A stretch of 37,899 nt of DNA from NCBI GenBank assembly GCA_009733775.1, contig WOGZ01000319.1, positions 1 to 37,899 on the forward strand, written 5' to 3'. Below the pieces are notes generated by a model. The model was not told the origin of the DNA. It did no database searches and worked only from the letters and a program-made list of their open reading frames with translations. A program made the position numbers and the translations under genes. This document shows, one piece after another, positions 28,639 through 37,899 of this stretch; position 1 is the first letter of the stretch, and every line of letters starts with the position of its first letter. Source of the DNA: Alectoria sarmentosa (Eukaryota; Ascomycota; Lecanoromycetes; Lecanorales; Parmeliaceae).

Positions 28639-29513
28639 TCAAGTTCGAGGTACGTCTATATTATGATTTCCGAGTCAGTATTGCTTATTTGAGAGCGAAT
28701 GTTGAGCTTTGTAACATATTCACAGAGTAGACACTCCTAAGATATGCATCCATACTCAAGGTTTGGTCCAAAAGAAGACATGGACTCCGAAGATACGTAC
28801 CAATGCCGTAGTTTTCCTTGATTCTGTCCGCTCGTCTTTCTCGGTAGGCGGGACCATATACACCTATGATCATTAGTGTAGTTGACTCCCGGGGTGATCG
28901 AATAGATGGCTCACCTCGGCCCTCGCCCAACTGCTCCAGCGTCTCTTGTATGGGTCTCCTTCTGTTCTTCCTCAATGCCTCCTTTCGCTCATACTCGTCG
29001 ACATTTGAATCCTTGTCGTAGCCTGAAAACTTTCCACCAGTGTAGTCAAAAGCGCCTTGCACAACTGCCAGACCAGCCCCAAAACCCAAGACAGCGGGGA
29101 ATGTTCGGACTATGACTTGATCAGGACAATGTTCTGACAAAGTGGGGCCGCCTAACATCTCAATCCGAAGACACCGCCTGAAAGAAAGCCCCCGATAGCA
29201 GGGTTCCAGCTGTCATCTTTCTCCCGAAGATTCGCAGCTGCGGCTTTTGCGAATCCATAGATTCCTCCCGATGCAGCTATGTCTTTTGTTAGTGCTATGA
29301 ACATAGAAGAGGTAACCCCGAAGGTAGCACACCAAACATTGCAATTACCCCTCCACTCCGCGTGAAGACTCCCCAGCCTGAGACATTTTGCTTCGTGAGA
29401 GTATTTTGGATTGCAGAAATTGCAAGTCCAGCTGCCCCAGTGATCAAGGTTGATTCAATTGCGAGACCGACGGCGTCTTTCGGCATGTATGCCGCCTTGT
29501 CCTCGAAAGCCAT
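28639..29513 (-). CDS. Mitochondrial complex I accessory subunit, Tim17/22/23 family (21.3 kDa, NDUFA11 type)
   Basis: Exons 29513-29333, 29276-29157, 29109-28915, 28863-28801 and 28655-28639 give 191 residues. Glycine-rich membrane helices of the Tim17 fold are visible (STLITGAAGLAISAIQNTL, GGVIAMFG, IGGFLSGGVFGLRFRTFPAV, LGFGAGLAVVQGAF). The conserved NLREKDDSWNPAIGG and the polar tail LRKNRRRPIQETLEQLGEGR plus GVYGPAYRERRADRIKENYG identify the fungal 21.3-kDa NADH:ubiquinone oxidoreductase subunit rather than Tim17/22/23 themselves. It sits in the inner membrane arm of complex I. The last exon is only 17 nt (VPRT and stop) and lies behind a 145-nt introner-like element. Without that insertion the gene would probably run straight on. 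It diverges from UBP2. Confidence 0.9.
28656..28800 (-). repeat. Introner-like element, complex I subunit intron 4
   Basis: 145 nt on the minus strand. It starts GTACGTATCTTCGGAGTC and ends CTGACTCGGAAATCATAATATAG-like. Its first 22 bases match OTU1 intron 1 at 21, and its last 31 match at 27, although the genes are unrelated. GACCAAACCTTGAGT also corresponds to GAACCAAATATTGAGT there. Confidence 0.9.
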
Positions 29514-30258
29514 GATGCAGTAAAGCAGAAACGCTTCCCTTGCGCCCGCAGCTTAGGTTGATTCCGTCATGAGGAGCCCTGGTGTTGAGGAGGTACAGTA
29601 TTGGTATGAGGTGAGGAGGTAAGATCTGCGGGTCGCCAAAAGGCGCATGCCAAGGCCCGGCGAAATATATATGCAGTACCTCATGCATGATTGTTTGGCC
29701 GGGCAGCTAGTAGGGTACTATACCAGTAGTCACTGTTGACGTTTGGAAATTCATCTTGAACATCAACTTTCCATTCCTTTCTTGCAAGCCAGCTACTGTT
29801 GCCTGAACATAGCCACCTGCATCCTCTTTGGTTGATCGCCTCATCTATCACAAGGGAAGGACCGTACACGGAAATTCAAAAGTCCAACATCAACTCTTCT
29901 CCCCTCGTACCGGATCAAATTCACATAGAGCTTCGCAGCGTTCTTTTGGAGGGCCCAGCGTCCCCCCAGCCACAGTCCTGACAGGCCAGCATCGGCGTTT
30001 TCCGTAACCTTGCCTCTGTACAGAACAACTCAAGTTGGCGCTTCAGACCAGAAAAGAAACAAGACGGCAAGGAAACCTCAGCTACTCCAGGGTGAATAAT
30101 ACACACAATGCCTAGATGGGGTAGATGAAGGAAGACAATCTGCTGTACGGTAGTATTCAGCTCCAAGTTGTCATACAACTTCGGCCTCGCCCCGTTGCGG
30201 AAAGCCAACATCCGTCATCAACGATGCTAGCCTGCCCAAAGACCTTACAGAAGTCGTC
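29514..30258. promoter_or_regulatory. Divergent space between the complex I subunit and UBP2
   Basis: 745 bp with only short chance frames. It should hold both promoters and 5' leaders. No transposon-like repeat or defined motif was found. Confidence 0.4.
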
Positions 30259-33200
30259 ATGAGGATCGTCCTTAAAGGAGGTGAGTATTACGAAAGCAGA
30301 GAGGGAACCGTACACTGATCCTCCTCCTCTTCAAGGCAAGACCGCGCCACGGCTCCTCAGCGATCTCTACGATTACGACCCTAGATACCTGACACCGACA
30401 GCCTACAACATCCTCACCAGTCTTCCGTACTTCGACGAAGAGGATCCAAAGAACCTCCCTCCGCCTCCTCCGGGGAAGAGCTGCAAGCATAAGTGGTCAC
30501 TGAAAAGAAATCAGAGCAACCTTCCTGGCGATGGCTACAAGCCGGATTCGTCGACCGTGTGGAAACTTGCGGTATATTGCTCAGTATGTCGGTCTCATCT
30601 GGATCTCTTGATAGATTTTCGAGAAGGGAGCGCTTTTTCAGAACCTTGCCCGACTGGCTCAAGGCCGTTGCATCATTTCATACACCGACAAGATTTATCG
30701 AAGCCTCGACAGCCTGGCTTCCTTGCTCCAGATCCAGATACCGGGTTCCCATGGGTCGATGAGCAACATTTCCAGTGCTCTGCGGCCGAATGCTCTGCAA
30801 GACTAGTCATCCGGTTCAAGCCACCAAGACTTGTCCCGGATTGGGTGAAACAGCTTACCAACAAGTTCATGATCAAGACTCGAGCCGAGAGAGCAATGGC
30901 AGAGGATCCGAAACGGTTCGAGGGTCATGCTGTTCCACTACCCATAAACGTCCTCAGTAATCTGCGGGTCTATATCTGGAACGCTGTTCAAACTCCTGAA
31001 AAAAGCAGGAAAATTCCAGGGCACAATAAACAGTTCCTACTAAGCTTAGGAGAATCTTGTGCCGACTTGCTTGAGTATGTTGGATTCACGCGCGAGGTAA
31101 TTTCTAGATGTTCTATGTAAACGCGACAGAGTTAACTTAGTGACTTTAGGGAGAGGATTGGCTACCACCAGTACCTGAAGTGCCTGCCCCAGCCTACCTG
31201 GAAAACTCACTCAACGTTCGCTTGGATGATTTGCTTAGGGAATTGCATGTCCTCATCTTCGAGAGACCTGACGATGAGAGGATTACCATCAACAACCAGT
31301 ACGTCCCCGAATGGGCGAAGAAAGACTTGAGCGCCGTACTAGGTTGTCTGGACTGTAAGTGGAGCATGCTCTTTTGGTTTTCGTGACTGACGGAAGATCG
31401 TCAATACCAGTCAAGCAAAGCATACGCTCTCGGACCGTTGATCTAACCGAGACTAAGGAAGAGCACCCGTAAGTCCAGATGTGACAACTCAAGTCCTTGT
31501 ACTCGCAGGCTTATGGTTCCCAAGATGGTATGCCGGTTTAGGAGCTACCGCCGACTTCCATGACGAGCTAATAGAATTTTCTTATGAGCGACAATTGGAA
31601 ATGGATCCTAATAACACTCCATACTACTTGGAGTGTCTTCAAGGAATAGCAGGAGGGCGTGACAGTGAAACCCTTGACACGAAAGTTGCGATAGAGGCTT
31701 CTGAGAACAGCAGAATTAGCTTGAAGGACGTAAAAGCCGCCTTCAAGGAACTTGGCCTCCATTCTCGAGCTGACTATGAGGACGACACAATCATTGGCAC
31801 CTTTCAATCAAGAATTTCAGATGCCCCTAAACAAGAGGCAGAGATGCGAAGGGCTTTAAAGATCATTGGCCAAAACCGCAAAAGTGAAAAGATCCAACTT
31901 GTAGCTTCCCAAGGTATGCTAAACCTTCCAATGAAACGTTGTTTGGCTATAATGAATCACTAACCCGACTCATAGCTGTCACGAATTACGAACAAGCGCT
32001 TCTCTATTTGGAAGCGTCCGTAGACTATTCTGATGAGTTCATCGTCTCCATGTACACTGTCAAGGTAACCAATTTGACCTTGCCCCTTATCACATGATCA
32101 ACACTCACTTTTGCCTCGTTTGAACATTGAGCTTAACGACAAGGCAATGGCTGATCGCAGCCTACTTCTCCACTCAGATCGATCAATTATCGTCGGAGGA
32201 ATCTATAGCACGCCACGCTGTCGCCTTGATTGCTGACCACCGCAAGAGTATCGCTCTAAAGCATTGGCTTGAGACCGGTGCACTGGGCGAGGTGGAAATG
32301 GATGTTGAGCAAGCATGCGTTCGTCTAGGCATCAGTGACCGAAGCCTTGACGACGAAACGATTCTTGCTCAGTATGATTCCTTGAAACTCGACAGTCCTT
32401 CCCAGATGAGCGACCTCAAAAATGCACTCACGGCAATTGCAAAAGCGAAAAATTCTCGACGCCTCAAGAGCTTCCTGAATTCTGACATGACTTCATCGGA
32501 GCATCCCATATCAGAATGGCCAGTAGGATTGGAGAACATTGGCAATACGTGCTACCTCAATAGCTTATTGCAATTTTACTTCACCATTAAGCCGCTAAGA
32601 GACCTTGTGTTGAAGATCAAAGAGTTCAAAATGCCGACAGATGAACAAAGTCTGAAATCGAAACGGGTAGGGTCTAGGAACGTGTCGAAGAAAGAAGTCG
32701 ATCGTGCGCAGCAATGTGAGTAATATTGTCAGCCACGAAAGAACGGTCGCTGACTTGCACAGTCGTCGATCAATTGAAAAGACTCTTCGAGGATATGATC
32801 GCTTCTTCGAAGGCTTCGGTGACGCCAGAGCCAGAACTTGCCCGCCTCACCCTTGTCAGCTCTTCCAAGGAGGAACACATACGTCGTCAGTCGATGCTCA
32901 GTCCTACTCGTCCTTCACTGGGGCAGATTAACGGCAGTCCTGTTTTCGGCCCCTTGGGTCCTCCTAGTTTACAACAGAAAGACACTGAGATGTCTGATGA
33001 CGCGCCTCTCGAAGTTACAGACTCGAATGCCGTCAATGACGATCACAACAGTGACGACGCGAGCGATGTAACTTTGGTTGATGGCCCCCCTGCGGCGGAC
33101 GACGACGTCATGATATTAGATGATGATGAGAAAGGCCTGCAACAGAAGCTCTTGGAGGATAAGGAGAACATGCCGCCCACCAAAGAGTCAACCCGAGAGA

Positions 33201-34782
33201 CCTCACCAGAGACACACTTGAGACCTCTTGGCAAGTCTTCTCCGTCCCGTGCGAATGAGCAGCAAGGCTCCGTAAACCTTTCGAGAGGGATGGAGAGTAA
33301 GTCGATAGATGTCAGCACTGAAAACAAATCATCCGAGACTGGACAAGGCGATACTCGGGAAGAAAAACGGTCAATTCCTGCACCACCTCCAAACAGACCT
33401 CCGCCAGTCCCGCCAAGGCCAAAGCCAACGGAAACGAATGCTGTCCAAGAGGCCGAGTATGGCGCCCAACAGGACGTCACTGAAGTCATTGCAAACGTGC
33501 TGTTTCAATTACAATGTGCTATCAAGGCTGAATCCGTCGACGAATCTGGGGAACAGATTGACCAAGTCAAACGCTTATTCTTTGGCAAACAGAAATCCTA
33601 CACGACTAACAGACAAGGGAGAGTCAGGACCAAAGAAGAGTATATGTCCGATATCAAGGTCGATGTAGCTACCGGTTCCCGCGATATCTACACAGCTTTA
33701 GACGGCGCCTACGATGTCCAGGAGGTTGAGGTAGGTGGAGAACTCGAACCACAGTATACATCAATCAGTCAGCTCCCACCTATCCTGCAAGTACACGTCC
33801 AACGGGTCCAATTCGACATTGAGAAGAAGTCCGTGTTTAAATCGAATCATCACCTGGAATTGAAAGAGACCATCTACATGGATAGGTACATGGATTCCTC
33901 GGGTGCAGATTTAATGCAGAGACGCCGAGAATGCTGGGAATGGAAGAAGCAGCTCGCTAACTTGGAATCACGGAGGGCCGAGCTTGCCACTTCGGACGTA
34001 GGTGAGCCTTGCATCTCATTTTGTTCCATGACTAAGATGTGACCGTAGATGGGGATGGACATGCCAGAAATTTTAGAAGCCACATGTGGGTTCTTGCGCC
34101 AAATTCCCGACTTGGATGACAAAGATCCCATCGAAGTTCCGCCCGGGTTATTACAAGCGCTCGACAATGCTGCAACAGAGGCCAAAAAGGAACTAGAGTG
34201 TAAGTGTACAACATTGAATTGTGAAGCTCGAATGTTAATTCACCTCTAGCCCTTGAGTTGCAGATCAGGGACCTGAAGTCCCACATTGCCAGCCAATTCA
34301 ACGATCTCCAAAACATCCCGTACCGATTGCAGTCGGTATTCATCCACAGGGGCTTCCATAACTCTGGTCATTATTGGATCTATATCTACGATTTCACAAA
34401 GCAGTTGTGGCGAAATTACAACGATGGGTATGTAACCGAGATCATAGATACCAAGGAGATCTTCGAGCAAGAACCGGGGGATCGACCTGCTACGCCATAC
34501 TTCTTAGTCTACGTCAAGGACCAATCGAAAGAAGAATTAGTCGATTCTGTATGTCGAAATATCATCGAGCCGCCGCCAGAGGAGCAGCAGGACACTGTGA
34601 TGGGAGACTATAGTCAAGCTCAAGAAAGCCTTACAGATGGCAACGCCTACAGGCCGGTCAATTCATCAATACAATACGGCTCGGCAGAATCCTATCACAG
34701 TCAAGGTTGGACTCAAGGTGAAGGCTTAGTAGACAACAGTGCCTGGGATCAGAATGAAGCTCGGGTGCTTTCGAATTGGTAA
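30259..34782 (+). CDS. UBP2: UBP2-type ubiquitin carboxyl-terminal hydrolase (USP, C19)
   Basis: Ten exons: 30259-30280, 30336-31096, 31150-31354, 31411-31468, 31525-31913, 31976-32064, 32178-32715, 32763-33997, 34049-34199 and 34250-34782. They give 1326 residues. The N-terminal half is the UBP2-specific region (HKWSLKRNQSN, CSVCRSHLDLLIDF, EHPWYAGLGATADF). The Cys box is GLENIGNTCYLNSLLQFYF with the nucleophile near residue 633. The His box is HNSGHYWIYIYDF with His near 1190, then WRNYNDGYVTEI. A large disordered insertion (Pro/Glu/Asp-rich, including PPPNRPPPVPPRPKP, a possible SH3 ligand) splits the catalytic domain, as is usual in Ubp2. Role: removes Lys63-type chains, working with Rsp5 in yeast. 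The start is supported by the join MRIVLKG-GKTAPRLL. Intron 6 is 113 nt, without introner ends. Confidence 0.92.
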
Positions 34783-35660
34783 AACGATCCGTGTCCCAAG
34801 CGGGTCGAGGACCCGATACTTATCGAGTGCAGACTCCCATAGTCTACCACAGGCCCAGCGATGTCACCGAAGTCCAGTCCGTGGTCTCGGGCGTCTTCAT
34901 GCCTATTCAATGCCCTCCCTCCGCGGGCAAAAGATGTGTTGATGTCACCAATGTCCAGCAACTTCTTCGATTGGTGGCGGAAACATTGTGGAGACATATG
35001 GCTCTGGTACATTTTGCCAGGACGCTTTCACAAGAACTCAACCATCTACAAGAATTCAACCCCAGGGTTCACCAAAATGCGACTTGTGATCTAGACAAAC
35101 CAAATAGCACTGCAGAGTAGGATTCGGCACGACTGTCACTCCACTTCTCTCTAACGAACCAAACTCAGCATTTTAGCGTCTTTTGACTCAAGTCAGTAAG
35201 TTTCTCTTTCAATTCAGCATAGTTACCTACATAGTACAGGAGCTTTGGACCAGTGGACTACCGAGGGGTCAGATAGCAACGTCGATTGTGCGTAATGATA
35301 CCAATACAAAGCGTTGAATCGTCGTACAGAATCAATGATGTCCCAGATCCCATCTGTAGAGGTTTTTTTCACTCCTCCTGTGCTCGAATTGCAAAGCAGC
35401 CGAGGTCAAAGTGGTGGGTTCGAGCAAGAGGAGCAAGAGGAGGAAGGAAAAGAAGGAAACGAATGAATATCAGATACGCTAGAGACAATATAGCTAGCTC
35501 TCAAGAATGCCAAGATTTCGCCCACTCGAACCATTTGGAGTTCACCGCTCGCCGCAACAAATATATCGCTGGGCTGCTCACTGTCTTCTCCAACAAACGG
35601 CCTGGCATGTGATGATACTGTTGTTTCCCCTTGGGCTCTCCGAGTATTTCACCAAGCGCC
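34783..35660. other. Intergenic between UBP2 and SURF6
   Basis: 878 bp with UBP2 3' sequence and the SURF6 promoter. Two frames of about 110 codons occur. One is Arg-rich because of GAGCAAGAGGAGCAAGAGGA simple sequence (35418-35450). Neither has a recognisable motif, so neither is called a gene. Confidence 0.4.
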
Positions 35661-37447
35661 ATGACACAAGAGTCCAGGTCTGATAGTTTGGAGGTTGGTG
35701 CACCCTCTACCCCACACTATCCAATCCTTTAGAAGAAGGCTCACCAACATTGATAGGAACGACTCAAGAGCCACGCTAAGTCTTTCGATGGCTTACTGTC
35801 TTTGATTCCTGCCAAGTATTATTACGGAGAAGACACAAGTGTATGTCCTGCATCTCCGAGCGTCGTGAATTGAAATCTTTCCGGCTTGGAGCTGATCAAA
35901 CACTCCAACTTTAGGATCAATGGCAGAGGAAGAAGCAAACAAAAGAAGAGGCACGAGCTGCCAAGCGTGCCAAGCTTGATCCAGACAATGCAAAGAGTGC
36001 AAAAGATGTGTTAGACGAGCAAGCTGCGAATGCTCGGAAAAGGAAGCGAGGAGAGGATGGCGAGGTCTCAGAGGTGGATGTTGTGGAGGTCGAGAAACCG
36101 ATACCCATATCAGTAAAGAAAAATAGGCAGATGAAGAAACCGAAGGGGAAGGGAAAGGGAAAAGCTAGCGATCGCGCCGACCGAGAGTTGGTCGATAGCA
36201 GTACGGTGGATGAGCCTGAGCTAGATGCAGAGGCCCTGGGAAAGGTTACGGCAGAGAAGAAGAGGCAGAAATACGAACGCAACAAGGCGAAGGAGGAAGC
36301 AAAGGCTGCAAAGGCAAAAGCGAAGAGATGGAGAAAGGCACAAGAGGCTGCGCTTGAGAAAGACTCTAAAGATGCTGCAGCCGGTGCGCATGCTAAGGAT
36401 GAGGATGACGAGGCCGTTCAGGGTGAAGGGATTGATCGAGTTGAGATAGACGGCCTAGACGAACCAGGAGTAGATCTTTTATCTACAGCTACACCATCAA
36501 CAAGCCGCTCACCTGCCTTCGACGCTTCAGCAAACCACTCGGGCTCCTCATCCATCTCATCAATTGCACCTCCCACCGCAACAGAAGATTCCCAAGCCGA
36601 AAAGCCGTTGAAGGAAGAATCACAAGAAGAACCCAAAGAACCAAAACCTACCCCTGAAGAAATCAAAGCCCGCTTCGTAGCCCGCATTGAAGTCATGAAA
36701 CGAGCCCGCAATGCCGACGGCCTCAACGGTGCACCTGCTCGCAACCGACAAGAATTAATGGAAGCCCGTCGTCAGAAAGAAGAGCAACGGAAAGCCCACA
36801 AAAAGGAGCTGCGCCACAGAGCCAAGGAAGAAGAGCGGCAGAAACGCGACGAGACTCTAGCACACGGCTCTCCACTTCTTTCAGGCTCGCCTCTCAACGC
36901 ACCCTCGTCACCCGCCAACAATCTCTCCTTCAGCCGTGTCAATTTTGCCGACGGCCAACATGCTACCGCCGATTTGAATGCCATCATGGACCCGAAGACC
37001 AAGCCAAAAGGCCCCTCAGACCCCCGTACAGCACTTCTAGCCGCCCAGAAGAAGCAATCCCGTCTCAACAGCCTGGATGAGAGTAAAAAAGCTGACATGA
37101 CGGAGAAAGACACCTGGCTCAATGCCCGTAAGCGAGCGCACGGTGAACGCATACGCGATGATACCTCTCTGCTCAAGAAAACGCTCAAGCGCAAAGAAAA
37201 GCAGAAGAAAAAGAGCTCAAAAGAGTGGAACGAACGGCTTGATGGGGTAAAGAAGAGCCAGGACATGAAGCAGAAGAAGCGAGAGGCCAATTTGCAGAAG
37301 CGGAAAGAGGAGAAGGGGAAGAAAGGTGGCAAATCGGGTGCAAAGAAAGGGAAAGGGAACGGGAAAGGGAAAGCGAGGCCAGGGTTTGAAGGAAGTTTCA
37401 GGGCGAAGGCGCCAAGTGGAGGAGCGGAGGGCGGGAGGAGAAGGTGA
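35661..37447 (+). CDS. RRP14: SURF6/Rrp14 ribosome-biogenesis factor
   Basis: Exons 35661-35693, 35757-35840 and 35915-37447 (introns 63 and 74 nt) give 549 residues. The N terminus joins as SLEERLKSHAKSFDGLLSLI, then PAKYYYGEDTSDQWQRKKQT, the conserved Rrp14 N-terminal domain. This fixes the two tiny 5' exons. The middle is Lys/Glu-rich with acidic and Ser-rich linkers. The C-terminal SURF6 domain shows NLSFSRVNF, WLNARKRAHGERIRDD, LLKKTLKRKEKQKKKS and EWNERLDGVKKSQDMKQKKR, ending in a basic Lys/Gly tail and RPGFEGSFR. Role: nucleolar factor for early 40S and 60S assembly. The first donor, GTTGGT, is non-consensus after GT. Confidence 0.93.
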
Positions 37448-37899
37448 CGAGCTCTGGCATTCGGTGGCATCCACGCAGCATTGAGGACTCGACCCTCGAG
37501 GCCAAGGGGATATAGAGAGACGCATGTGACTCGAGGGTTATCTGGGCCATTTCTTGATCTGCCAGCGTCATTGCATGGCATTCGGCTACCAATCCAAACG
37601 GCTTGGATGAAGTGCAATTGACCGTCATGACATGGACTGATGAGTTTTGGTATGTACATGTCGATGCCATGAGCAGGCCAATCATCAAACTTGCCGTCGC
37701 TCTTGCTTTGCCTCCCTCGCCAGCTTGCCAATTCTCCGAATGGACCCGGATCGACCGAGATGGCCGGCCAATCAAGCTGCCAAAGCCGGTTGCATTCCGG
37801 GGAAAGAGCTCACCAGAGTAGTCTTCTGTAAGCGATCAAAGCTTGAGCAATGAGAGAAACCCCTCCTTCCCCCTTCCCCCTTCCCCCTTCCCCTCCCCA
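37448..37899. other. 3' flank of SURF6, ending in a CCCCCTT repeat
   Basis: No gene recognised before the window ends. The last 40 bases (about 37860-37899) are a CCCCCTT tandem repeat with five to six units. Confidence 0.5.

Noticed and set aside
32065..32177. 113-nt UBP2 intron as another introner-like element
   Set aside because: It lacks the CGGAGTC start and the CTGACTCCGAA end of the family.
34776..35120. 114-codon open frame after UBP2
   Set aside because: Overlaps the end of UBP2 in another frame and shows no recognisable domain.
35286..35612. 108-codon open frame before SURF6
   Set aside because: Arg-rich because of AG-rich simple sequence. No motif or plausible splice partner.
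36772..37731. 319-codon minus-strand frame opposite SURF6
   Set aside because: Phe/Ser-rich composition is the complement of Lys/Glu codons in SURF6, a typical shadow frame.
1..37899. CRISPR arrays, operons or bacterial signals
   Set aside because: No regular spaced repeats. All genes are eukaryotic with spliceosomal introns.

Overview
The window is nuclear DNA from a filamentous ascomycete (Pezizomycotina). The evidence is short GT-AG introns in almost every gene, branch sites of the CTGAC/CTAAC type near the 3' splice site, a tRNA-Ser gene interrupted next to its anticodon, proteins closest in architecture to ascomycete housekeeping genes, and a retroelement mutated only by transitions, as repeat-induced point mutation (RIP) would do. 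The class is not certain. A family of near-identical long introns (introner-like elements, known mainly from Dothideomycetes) makes that class a reasonable guess.

Layout. Positions 1-2760 are an AT-rich island. A 2.27-kb Gag-only LTR retrotransposon lies in it on the minus strand, with 173-bp LTRs and a perfect 5-bp target duplication. From about 3 kb onward the DNA is gene-dense. In order: EXO1 (+), tRNA-Ser(UGA) (+), an ER TPR/J-domain co-chaperone (-), an intergenic stretch with nested miniature transposons, an unknown coiled-coil protein (+), RSC1/2 (-), OTU1 (+), NOP56 (-), CCT6 (+), a GH47 alpha-mannosidase (+), an LDB17/Dip1-type Arp2/3 regulator (+), tubulin cofactor C (-), a second miniature transposon copy, a Tim17-family complex I subunit (-), UBP2 (+) and SURF6/RRP14 (+). 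RSC1/OTU1, NOP56/CCT6 and complex I subunit/UBP2 are divergent pairs sharing short intergenic spaces.

The genes do not form one pathway. They cover DNA repair, chromatin remodelling, ubiquitin removal (OTU1, UBP2), ribosome biogenesis (NOP56, SURF6), protein folding and ER quality control (J-protein, CCT6, GH47), cytoskeleton (LDB17, TBCC) and respiration. I see no biosynthetic cluster.

The most interesting signal is in the introns. Apart from two of 103 and 113 nt, ordinary introns here are 44-74 nt. Seven introns in three genes (all four of OTU1, two of NOP56, one of the complex I subunit) are 145-220 nt and look related. They share a start resembling GTACGTAtcTTCGGAGTC and an end resembling GCTGACTCCGAAATC...AG, with the two ends complementary to each other. 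All lie in the sense orientation of their host gene. This is the pattern of mobile introns (introner-like elements). Two dispersed hAT-like miniature elements, one of them interrupted by a TA-flanked 35-bp inverted-repeat element, add a second layer of small mobile DNA.

All exon boundaries were deduced by hand from splice signals, frame and conserved protein motifs. Start codons and 5' ends are the least certain parts.
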